From positions 1-5,019 of the forward strand of contig DKFH01000133.1 in assembly GCA_002452315.1 (NCBI GenBank): a stretch of DNA of 5,019 nucleotides, read 5' to 3'. The DNA comes from Anaerolineaceae bacterium UBA6801. Its GTDB lineage: Bacteria > Chloroflexota > Anaerolineae > Anaerolineales > Anaerolineaceae. The position numbers were made by a program, and so were the translations under genes. Of this stretch, positions 1-5,019 are shown piece after piece; the first letter of the stretch is position 1, and every line of letters begins with the position of its first letter. Below the pieces are notes generated by a model. It did no database searches. It was not told the origin of the DNA and was given only the letters and a program-made list of their open reading frames with translations.

Positions 1-245
1 TCGAATTCAATTTGCAGACCCCGCAAAGTGGTGCCGTATTGCTGAAAGAGGCGCGCCCTCAGGCTGGGGACCTCGTCCGGCAGAAACCCCATCTCCTCCA
101 GGAGGAATCGATCAATCCGGTCACGGACCCGGCTCCACACACCGCTCTCATGGGGGTAAAGGGTGTCATCCAGGTCGATCAGCAGGCAGCGGATGTGTTC
201 AAAGGGCTGTTCGGATGCGGGTTGTTCCATAGGCAAGGCAGGCAT
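1..245 (-). CDS. HAD-family hydrolase, probable pyrimidine 5'-nucleotidase-like phosphatase (N-terminal part, cut by window edge)
   Basis: About 81 residues are visible before the gene leaves the window on the left. Counting from the ATG at 245, residues 23-31 read IDLDDTLYP, the HAD motif I. D24 would be the nucleophile that forms the phospho-aspartate and D26 the acid/base residue. The following helical cap segment, with HESGVWSRV near 32-40 and QQYGTTLRGL near 70, resembles the pyrimidine 5'-nucleotidase branch (SDT1/YjjG-like), which removes phosphate from nucleoside monophosphates in the cytoplasm. HAD motifs II-IV lie outside the window, so the substrate is only inferred. The start is uncertain: in-frame ATGs occur at 284, 278, 245 and 230, and none has a clear Shine-Dalgarno site. 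I chose 245 because a possible promoter lies just upstream; 230 is equally plausible. The gene starts 90 bases after the membrane-protein gene, on the same strand. Confidence 0.8.
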   Translation of the reverse strand, partial: MPALPMEQPASEQPFEHIRCLLIDLDDTLYPHESGVWSRVRDRIDRFLLEEMGFLPDEVPSLRARLFQQYGTTLRGLQIEF

Positions 246-268
246 GATAGGTGGTTGTATTGTCTTCA

Positions 269-299
269 ATGATACCATGCCCATACTGGCAAAGTGCAA
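269..299 (-). promoter_or_regulatory. Possible weak promoter for the HAD hydrolase gene
   Basis: On the minus strand, TATCAT at 274-269 matches five of six bases of the -10 consensus and is preceded by TG plus one base (277-275), an extended -10 form. The only -35-like element is a poor TTGCAC at 299-294 with a long 19-base spacer. Transcription would start near 262, leaving a very short leader before the ATG at 245. The match is by eye, and chance is a real alternative. Confidence 0.25.
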
Positions 300-321
300 G
301 CGCGACGAAATTTTGGTTTAT

Positions 322-337
322 GCTGGGTTGCTGGGTT
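322..337. repeat. Tandem duplication of an 8-base unit
   Basis: GCTGGGTT occurs twice back to back at 322-329 and 330-337. The second copy reaches into the TAA stop codon (338-336) of the membrane-protein gene on the minus strand. It looks like a small slippage duplication just past the coding end. No function is apparent. Confidence 0.6.
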
Positions 338-779
338 ATTTGCGGTTGAGGTTTGAGACCAGCAGCCAGATGTAGAGAACCGGGGTGGGAATGAACAGAA
401 CGGCCATCACGCTGTAAGCGAGGGGATGTGCGGCCCAGGCGCCTGCAAAGACCGTGCCGATGCCAAACACGATGGCCCCAGTGATGAAAATGGTCAACGA
501 GATGACGCCCATGCGGCGGTTTAGGCGACGGTTAGCAAAAAACTGATAGGCAAAAACCATCCCCAACAGGATGCCCACACTGTCGGTGATCCCCAGCCCA
601 ACCAGGAAGGGCATCGTTTGCGGCGACCAGCCACCCGGCGGCGGCAGGATCGGAAAGGGATGCTGGTTTTCGACCATTAAGATCGCACCTGCCCGGATCA
701 GCACCCACAGGTGCAAACTTTGCAGGAGGCCGTAATAAGCGATCAAGATTTTTGTCCATTTGGGGTGTTCTTGCCGCAT
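336..779 (-). CDS. Small four-helix membrane protein of unknown function
   Basis: This is a 147-residue protein that I do not recognise. Four hydrophobic stretches are long enough to span the membrane: roughly residues 11-35, 57-81, 91-113 and 119-141. A proline-rich loop (PFPILPPPGGW, 41-51) separates helices 1 and 2. A strongly basic loop (RRLNRR, 84-89) joins helices 2 and 3 and the C-terminus ends NRK, so by the positive-inside rule both termini and the 2-3 loop should face the cytoplasm. No signal peptide, catalytic motif or metal-binding motif is visible. The start is well supported: AGGAGGT sits four bases before the ATG. The gene begins 37 bases after the prmA stop with no terminator between them, so it is probably co-transcribed with dnaJ-prmA. 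A link to stress response or protein quality control is only inferred from position. Confidence 0.85.
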   Translation of the reverse strand: MRQEHPKWTKILIAYYGLLQSLHLWVLIRAGAILMVENQHPFPILPPPGGWSPQTMPFLVGLGITDSVGILLGMVFAYQFFANRRLNRRMGVISLTIFITGAIVFGIGTVFAGAWAAHPLAYSVMAVLFIPTPVLYIWLLVSNLNRK

Positions 780-783
780 GGGG

Positions 784-790
784 ACCTCCT
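784..790 (-). promoter_or_regulatory. Strong ribosome binding site of the membrane-protein gene
   Basis: AGGAGGT on the minus strand, four bases before the ATG at 779, is a near-perfect Shine-Dalgarno match. It fixes this start and supports the frame as a real gene rather than a chance ORF. Confidence 0.8.
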
Positions 791-816
791 TTTGGTTATT
801 TTGGCACAGGTGAGTT

Positions 817-1755
817 TCAGGCGGCTTTTTTCATTGCCAGCGCTACCCAATCCCCATCGGTCAGGCGGCCCTGAAGTGTAAAACCAGCGTTGTGGGCGGC
901 CTGCGTCACGGCAGCTTCCTGCGCGTCCAAAATGCCCGAAAGCAACAGGGTGCCACCCGGGCTGACCAATTCGCTGAGCCCCTGGCCGAACAGGCGGATG
1001 ATGATTGGCGCGAGGATGTTGACCAGCACCAATGGCGCTTGAGAGATCGAGAAGCGCCCCGTGAGGATTTCCTCGACCGAACCCCTGCCTGTTTCCAGGC
1101 GGGCGGCATCGATTTGATTGAGTTGCGCGTTTTCGAGGGTGGAGGTCATGGCCTGTTCATCCACATCCACCGCTAGGGCATGGGATGCGCCCATCCGCAG
1201 GGCGGCGATCGATAGAATGCCCGAGCCGCAGCCGACATCGATCACGGGGATGCCGGGGATGAAATGGCGCTCCATCAGGCGCAGGCAGAGCTGGGTGGTG
1301 GGGTGCGTGCCGGTGCCAAAGGCCATGGCCGGGTTGATGCGCACCACCAGGCGGCTTTCGCCATCCACCGGATCCCGCCAGGCAGGGATGATCAGCAGGT
1401 TTTCACCGATGGGGATGGGGCGGTAATGGACCTTCCAGGCGGCCATCCAGTCTTGATCGTAGATGGGTTGATACTGGACCGGGGGCAGCGGGGTGATCTG
1501 GCCCAGATGCCAGAGGGCTTCTTCTAATTTTTGGCGCTTTTCCTCTAAGGTGTCATCGGCTGGCAGGTAGCCAAACACGATCACGCCGCCGGTGGGTTCG
1601 TTTTCCTGGGTTGTGGGGTTGAAGCGCGTTTCGGCCTCCACCACAACACCGTTGGAAACAAAACGCCCCAGCACTTCTGCCAGGGCTTCGGCTATTTCAC
1701 CATTTGAGACAAGTTTGACTTCGATCCAGCGGACCGATTTATCCTCTTCAGCCAC
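817..1755 (-). CDS. prmA: Ribosomal protein L11 methyltransferase
   Basis: PrmA is a cytoplasmic S-adenosylmethionine-dependent enzyme that methylates ribosomal protein L11. Taking GTG at 1755 as the start gives 312 residues, normal for the family. An N-terminal L11-recognition domain (about 1-95) leads to the family signature AFGTGTHPTT (145-154), the SAM-binding motif I VIDVGCGSG (171-179), the acidic end of the second strand VDVDE (196-200), and NILAP (246-250), which corresponds to the family's usual ANILA motif near the active site. An ATG exists at 1854, but it would add 33 residues lying inside dnaJ with no family resemblance, so I reject it. The GTG has GAGG six bases upstream and overlaps the dnaJ stop by eight bases, which suggests translational coupling. 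TTG at 1758 is a close alternative start. The dnaJ-prmA pairing is also found in Firmicutes. Confidence 0.95.
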   Translation of the reverse strand: MAEEDKSVRWIEVKLVSNGEIAEALAEVLGRFVSNGVVVEAETRFNPTTQENEPTGGVIVFGYLPADDTLEEKRQKLEEALWHLGQITPLPPVQYQPIYDQDWMAAWKVHYRPIPIGENLLIIPAWRDPVDGESRLVVRINPAMAFGTGTHPTTQLCLRLMERHFIPGIPVIDVGCGSGILSIAALRMGASHALAVDVDEQAMTSTLENAQLNQIDAARLETGRGSVEEILTGRFSISQAPLVLVNILAPIIIRLFGQGLSELVSPGGTLLLSGILDAQEAAVTQAAHNAGFTLQGRLTDGDWVALAMKKAA

Positions 1756-2869
1756 CAAACACCTCGCGTAATTTATCGAGAAAACTCTGATCCTGGATCT
1801 TGATATTCGGGTCCATCGTTTTGGCCAGCTGCTCAAACAGCTGGCGTTGTTCACTGCTCAGCCGGGTGGGGATTTGCACGGACACCGTCACCAACTGGTC
1901 CCCGGTGCCGGAGCCGCGCAGGTGCGGAATGCCCCGGCCGCGCAGGCGGAAGGTCTTCCCCGGCTGGGTGCCGGGCGGGATGCGCAGCTCAACATCGCCA
2001 TTGAGGGTCGGAATACGGATCTCGTCACCCAGGACGGCCTGGGCGATGTTGATATCCAGGTCGAGGAGGATGTCATCGCCTTTGCGACGGAAGAAATCAT
2101 GTTTTTCCACCTCGATTTCGAGGTAAAAATTGCCATGGGGACCGCCGTGGATACCGGGCTGGCCTTCACCGGCTAATCGGATTTGAACGCCATCGGAGAC
2201 GCCCGGGGGAATGGCGACCAGTTTGTTGACCGTCTTGCGCTCAAGCCCGCGCCCATTGCAGGTTTCGCAGGGGGTTTCGATCACATCGCCGGCGCCATTA
2301 CAGCGCGGACAGGTGACCACCTGGACCATGGAGCCCAGCAGGGTTTGATGCACCTGGCGCACCTCGCCCTGGCCGTTGCATTGCGGGCAGGTCAGGCGTG
2401 AGGTGCCCGGTTTGGCACCTGAACCATTGCAGGTCTCACAGAATTCGTCACGGGTGATCTGGATCTCTTTTTCGACGCCAAAGGCAGATTCTTCAAAGGT
2501 CAGCTTGACCCGCCCGGTCAGGTCTGCGCCCCGACGCGGGGCGTTGCGGGTGCGCCGGCCGCCCATGCCGCCAAAGCCGCCAAACCCAAACAGGCCTTCC
2601 AGGATGTCTGAGAGGTCGATGTTGGTGAAATCGGGCATGCCCTGGGTGTTGACCCCGGCGTGTCCGTAGCGGTCATAGGCAGCGCGTTTTTCGCCGTCGG
2701 AAAGCACTGCGTAGGCTTCGTTGATCTCTTTGAATTTCTCTTCTGCATCCGGTTCACTGCTGACATCCGGATGATACTGGCGCGCCAGCCGCCTGAAGGC
2801 AGACTTCAGTTCGTCATCACTTGCCCCACGCGGGACGCCCAGTACATCGTAATAATCACGTTTTGCCAT
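1748..2869 (-). CDS. dnaJ: Chaperone protein DnaJ (Hsp40, class A)
   Basis: DnaJ delivers unfolded clients to DnaK and stimulates its ATPase in the cytoplasm. The 373-residue protein has the full class A layout. The J-domain (about 1-73) carries the essential HPD at 33-35. A short Gly/Phe region (FGFGGFGGMGG) lies around 94-104. The zinc-binding domain has all four CxxCxGxG repeats, with cysteines at 144/147, 161/164, 187/190 and 201/204. The C-terminal substrate-binding and dimerisation domains extend to residue 373. No key residue is missing. The start matches the universal DYYDVLGV opening, yet no Shine-Dalgarno sequence precedes the ATG; the upstream bases are A-rich (ACAAACGAAAA). It lies 147 bases after dnaK, with its own predicted promoter in the gap, and overlaps prmA at its 3' end. 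Confidence 0.98.
   Translation of the reverse strand: MAKRDYYDVLGVPRGASDDELKSAFRRLARQYHPDVSSEPDAEEKFKEINEAYAVLSDGEKRAAYDRYGHAGVNTQGMPDFTNIDLSDILEGLFGFGGFGGMGGRRTRNAPRRGADLTGRVKLTFEESAFGVEKEIQITRDEFCETCNGSGAKPGTSRLTCPQCNGQGEVRQVHQTLLGSMVQVVTCPRCNGAGDVIETPCETCNGRGLERKTVNKLVAIPPGVSDGVQIRLAGEGQPGIHGGPHGNFYLEIEVEKHDFFRRKGDDILLDLDINIAQAVLGDEIRIPTLNGDVELRIPPGTQPGKTFRLRGRGIPHLRGSGTGDQLVTVSVQIPTRLSSEQRQLFEQLAKTMDPNIKIQDQSFLDKLREVFGG
1762..1765 (-). promoter_or_regulatory. Ribosome binding site supporting the GTG start of prmA
   Basis: GAGG on the minus strand lies six bases before the GTG at 1755, inside the last codons of dnaJ. It favours this start over the upstream ATG at 1854. Confidence 0.55.
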
Positions 2870-2895
2870 TTTTCGTTTGTTTACATTTCTACACT

Positions 2896-2916
2896 GGTCA
2901 CGATTTGTGGGTGACC
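2896..2916. promoter_or_regulatory. Inverted repeat in the predicted dnaJ leader
   Basis: GGTCAC (2896-2901) and GTGACC (2911-2916) are perfect six-base inverted arms around a nine-base spacer. The element lies between the predicted transcription start (near 2926) and the dnaJ ATG, 26 bases before the ATG. It could be a repressor operator or a small leader hairpin. It does not match CIRCE (TTAGCACTC-N9-GAGTGCTAA), although the nine-base spacer is the same. A six-base arm can arise by chance. Confidence 0.4.
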
Positions 2917-2932
2917 TTGTTCCAACCGGATA

Positions 2933-2961
2933 AGTCTACTCATTTGGCGGGACGGTGTCAA
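2933..2961 (-). promoter_or_regulatory. Predicted sigma-70-type promoter for dnaJ-prmA
   Basis: On the minus strand a perfect TTGACA -35 box (2961-2956) is followed, after the optimal 17 bases, by TAGACT (2938-2933), which matches four of six -10 bases including the conserved first T, second A and last T. Transcription would begin near 2926 and give a leader of about 57 bases. It follows the hairpin after dnaK, so dnaJ, prmA and the membrane protein could be expressed separately from grpE-dnaK. Confidence 0.55.
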
Positions 2962-2974
2962 TTGTTTAGGATTG

Positions 2975-3006
2975 TGCGGCGCCCGGCTGCACACCCGGGC
3001 GCCGCA
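2975..3006. terminator. GC-rich 12-bp hairpin after dnaK
   Basis: TGCGGCGCCCGG (2975-2986) pairs perfectly with CCGGGCGCCGCA (2995-3006) across an eight-base loop. Read with dnaK it begins 11 bases after the stop codon, but it is followed by a mixed sequence (CACAATCC) rather than a U tract, so termination of dnaK transcripts would be weak or partial. Stabilising the dnaK mRNA 3' end is an alternative role. Read on the plus strand, the hairpin is followed five bases later by seven T's (3012-3018), which is a better intrinsic-terminator form. It may therefore stop antisense transcription into dnaK, or act in both directions. Confidence 0.6.
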
Positions 3007-3016
3007 TCATATTTTT

Positions 3017-4924
3017 TTAAACCTGTTTAAACTCTCCATCAACCACTTCGTCGTCATCGGCGGGGCCTTCCTGGGATGGCGTTTCGCCCTGGGAGGCCTG
3101 GTCTGGCGCGGCGCTTTCTGCAGTTTGCGCATAGGCCGCTTCGCCCAGTTTTTGCATGATCGCGGTCAGCTCATCGGTGGCCGATTTGATCGCTTCGATA
3201 TCATCGCCATCTTTGACCTCGCGCACCTTGGCAGCCGCGTCTTCCACCTGGCCTTTGAGGTCAGCAGGGACCTTGTCGCCCAGGTCAGTGAGGGTCTTTT
3301 CAGCGGAATAAACCATGTTATCGGCCCGGTTACGGGTTTCGATCAGATCGCGGCGCTTGCGGTCATCTTCGGCATGCACTTCAGCTTCACGGCGCATCTG
3401 TTCAACTTCCTCTTCGCTCAGGCCGGAGGAGGCGGTGATGGTGATATTCTGGCTGCGCCCAGTGGCCTTATCCTGGGCGGTCACCTCAAGGATGCCATTG
3501 GCATTGATGTCGAAGGTCACTTCGATCTGGGGCACACCGCGCGGCGCGGGTGGGATGCCGTCGAGGATGAACTTACCCAGGGATTTGTTGTTGGCTGCCA
3601 TGGGCCGCTCGCCCTGGAGGACGTGAATCTCGACCTGGGTCTGGCTGTCGCTGGCGGTGGAGAAGACCTGGCTCTCCCGGGTGGGGATGGTGGTGTTGCG
3701 CTTGATGAGCGGTGTGGCCACGCCTCCCAGGGTCTCAACGGAGAGGGTCAGGGGGGTCACGTCGAGCAGGAGGATATCCTTGACCTCGCCGCCCAGGACG
3801 CCGGCCTGGATGGCGGCGCCGACGGCAACCACCTCATCGGGGTTGACGCCTTTGTGGGGTTCCTTGCCGAACAATTTCTCCACTTCGGACTGGATCTTGG
3901 GCATACGCGTCATACCGCCGACCAGCACGACCTCGTCCACGTCCTTCTTGGAGAGATTGGCGTCGTTGAGCGCGCTTTTGACCGGGTTGAGGCTGCGGGT
4001 GACCAGGTCATCGGTCAGCTGTTCAAGTTTTGAGCGGGTCAAGTTCATCACCAGGTGCTTGGGGCCGGAGGCATCTGCGGTAATGTAGGGCAGGTTGATC
4101 TCGGCCTGCATGGTGGAGGAAAGCTCGATTTTGGCTTTTTCGGCGGCCTCTTTCAGGCGCTGTAGCGCCTGGCGGTCATTGCGCAGGTCGATGCCATGCT
4201 CTTTTTTGAACTCATCGGCAATATAGTCGATGACGCGCTGATCGAAATCATCGCCGCCCAGGAAGGTATCGCCGCTGGTGGAACGCACCTGGAACACGCC
4301 TTCGCCCACATCCAGGATGGAGATATCAAAGGTGCCACCGCCCAGGTCATACACGGCGATGACCTCGTTTTTCTTCTTATCGAGGCCGTAGGCCAGGGAG
4401 GATGCGGTGGGCTCATTGATGATGCGCATCACTTCCAGGCCGGCGATCTTGCCGGCATCCTTGGTGGCGTTGCGCTGGGCGTCGTTGAAATAGGCGGGCA
4501 CAGTAATCACCGCCTGGGTGACGGGCTCGCCCAGGTAGGCCTCTGCGTCGCGCTTGATCTTGGAGAGGATCATGGCGCTGATCTCTGGCGGGGAGTATTC
4601 TTTGCCGGCCAGCAAGACGCGCAAATCGCCGTTGGGGGCCTTGGCCACCTGGTAGGGGACCAGTTTCAGGGCGCGCTGGACTTCAGGGTCGTCGTATTTG
4701 CGGCCCATGAAGCGCTTGATGGAGAAGATGGTGTTTTCCGGGTTGGTGATGGCCTGGTTGCGGGCGACGCGCCCGACCAACCGTTCACCATTTTTGTTCA
4801 CAGCGACGACGGAGGGAACCAGTCGTTCGCCTTCTGCAGATGGGATCACGACTGGCTCACCGCCAATCATGACGGCGGCGGCGGAGTTTGTGGTCCCAAG
4901 GTCAATGCCAATGATTTTTCCCAT
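3017..4924 (-). CDS. dnaK: Chaperone protein DnaK (Hsp70)
   Basis: DnaK is the ATP-driven cytoplasmic chaperone that binds exposed hydrophobic segments, working with DnaJ and GrpE. The 635-residue protein is complete. The nucleotide-binding domain (about 1-380) shows the phosphate-1 motif DLGTTNS (8-14), ITVPAYFND (140-148), phosphate-2 YDLGGGTFD (192-200) and the adenosine motif VLVGGMTRMP (333-342). The hydrophobic interdomain linker DILLLDVTPL is at 383-392, followed by the beta-sandwich substrate domain, the helical lid (from about 502) and an acidic tail ending DDDEVVDGEFKQV. A segment at about 77-101 corresponds to the insertion present in E. coli-type DnaK and missing in Firmicutes and Actinobacteria. 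The start is fixed by AGGAGG nine bases upstream and the canonical GKIIGIDLGTTNS opening. It is clearly in one operon with grpE. Confidence 0.99.
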   Translation of the reverse strand: MGKIIGIDLGTTNSAAAVMIGGEPVVIPSAEGERLVPSVVAVNKNGERLVGRVARNQAITNPENTIFSIKRFMGRKYDDPEVQRALKLVPYQVAKAPNGDLRVLLAGKEYSPPEISAMILSKIKRDAEAYLGEPVTQAVITVPAYFNDAQRNATKDAGKIAGLEVMRIINEPTASSLAYGLDKKKNEVIAVYDLGGGTFDISILDVGEGVFQVRSTSGDTFLGGDDFDQRVIDYIADEFKKEHGIDLRNDRQALQRLKEAAEKAKIELSSTMQAEINLPYITADASGPKHLVMNLTRSKLEQLTDDLVTRSLNPVKSALNDANLSKKDVDEVVLVGGMTRMPKIQSEVEKLFGKEPHKGVNPDEVVAVGAAIQAGVLGGEVKDILLLDVTPLTLSVETLGGVATPLIKRNTTIPTRESQVFSTASDSQTQVEIHVLQGERPMAANNKSLGKFILDGIPPAPRGVPQIEVTFDINANGILEVTAQDKATGRSQNITITASSGLSEEEVEQMRREAEVHAEDDRKRRDLIETRNRADNMVYSAEKTLTDLGDKVPADLKGQVEDAAAKVREVKDGDDIEAIKSATDELTAIMQKLGEAAYAQTAESAAPDQASQGETPSQEGPADDDEVVDGEFKQV

Positions 4925-4933
4925 GTTGTTGTG

Positions 4934-4939
4934 CCTCCT
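4934..4939 (-). promoter_or_regulatory. Strong ribosome binding site of dnaK
   Basis: AGGAGG on the minus strand sits nine bases before the dnaK ATG, within the 23-base grpE-dnaK gap. The gap is too short for a separate promoter, so dnaK depends on transcription from upstream of grpE. Confidence 0.8.
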
Positions 4940-4947
4940 GTTGTGTG

Positions 4948-5019
4948 CTATCGGGCGACGCGCACCATCGCCGGGCGGATGATGCGGTCTGCTATGCGGT
5001 ACCCGGGTTGGACGACGTC
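4948..5019 (-). CDS. grpE: Nucleotide exchange factor GrpE (C-terminal end only)
   Basis: Only the last 23 residues and the TAG stop are in the window. They include GYRIADRIIRPAMVRVAR, which matches the family's C-terminal beta-domain signature (typically GY.L.DRVLRPA.V.V). This domain contacts the DnaK nucleotide-binding domain and opens it to release ADP. The position immediately upstream of dnaK, with 23 bases between the genes, agrees with the identification. The coiled-coil and four-helix-bundle parts lie beyond the right edge, and so does any promoter or CIRCE operator that controls the operon. Confidence 0.93.
   Translation of the reverse strand, partial: DVVQPGYRIADRIIRPAMVRVAR

Noticed and set aside
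3..8. EcoRI site (GAATTC) near the left edge and GACGTC at the right edge
   Set aside because: They could suggest clone ends, but six-base sites at window edges occur by chance and no vector sequence is seen.
12..272. Plus-strand open frame of 86 codons
   Set aside because: It is the shadow of the HAD hydrolase, whose minus-strand translation has the DLDDTLYP motif.
532..759. Minus-strand 75-codon frame inside the membrane-protein gene
   Set aside because: It is an alternative frame of the same strand without a ribosome site; the 147-residue frame has the AGGAGGT site and clean membrane helices.
1754..1854. Upstream extension of prmA to the ATG at 1854
   Set aside because: The extra 33 residues are Ser/Arg-rich and overlap the conserved 3' end of dnaJ out of frame, and the GTG at 1755 has a ribosome site and gives a normal family length.
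892..2914. Several plus-strand open frames of 70-110 codons opposite prmA and dnaJ
   Set aside because: They are arginine- or glycine-rich shadow translations without ribosome sites, opposite genes identified with high confidence.
2870..3016. CIRCE operator or sigma-32-type promoter in the dnaK-dnaJ gap
   Set aside because: I looked for TTAGCACTC/GAGTGCTAA arms and for sigma-32-like boxes and found neither. The only inverted repeat in the leader has unrelated arms.
2972..4033. A 353-codon open frame on the plus strand, antisense to dnaK
   Set aside because: Long open frames opposite hsp70 genes are a known by-product of the codon bias of the conserved chaperone; similar antisense frames have been misannotated as an NAD-specific glutamate dehydrogenase. 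It has no ribosome site, and dnaK on the other strand is certain.
1..5019. CRISPR array, tRNA, rRNA, insertion sequence or a new defence system
   Set aside because: No repeated spacer pattern, cloverleaf-like segment, transposase motif or terminal inverted repeat was seen. Nearly all of the window is occupied by housekeeping genes.

Overview
The window is a chaperone locus read entirely from the minus strand. From the right edge it holds the 3' end of grpE, complete dnaK, complete dnaJ, complete prmA (ribosomal protein L11 methyltransferase), a small unrecognised four-helix membrane protein, and the 5' part of a HAD-family phosphatase gene that runs off the left edge. Every open frame on the plus strand is best explained as a shadow of these genes.

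Organism: a bacterium with fairly GC-rich DNA. The order grpE-dnaK-dnaJ-prmA resembles the heat-shock operon of Firmicutes, and DnaJ and PrmA are close to standard. However, DnaK carries the extra segment of about 25 residues in its N-terminal lobe that Firmicutes and Actinobacteria lack. The general look of the proteins suggests Chloroflexi (Anaerolineae-like). That is an impression from protein style and gene order, not a demonstrated placement.

Layout: grpE stops 23 bases before the dnaK ATG, and the gap holds a strong AGGAGG ribosome site, so these two genes form one transcription unit. A 147-base gap follows dnaK. It contains, in the direction of transcription, a 12-bp GC-rich hairpin, a good sigma-70-type promoter (TTGACA, 17 bases, TAGACT), a 6-bp inverted repeat in the predicted leader, and the dnaJ start, which has no Shine-Dalgarno sequence. 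prmA starts with GTG inside the end of dnaJ (8-base overlap). The membrane protein follows 37 bases after prmA with a strong ribosome site. The HAD gene lies 90 bases further on and may have a weak promoter of its own.

How the genes work together: GrpE, DnaK and DnaJ form the Hsp70 folding cycle (nucleotide exchange, ATP-driven client binding, and client delivery with ATPase stimulation). PrmA methylates ribosomal protein L11 and is tied to dnaJ only by gene order. No CIRCE operator is visible; if one exists it would lie upstream of this window. I see no RNA gene, CRISPR array, insertion sequence or clearly novel system. The points most worth a second look are the regulatory arrangement between dnaK and dnaJ and the unknown membrane protein at the tail of the operon.
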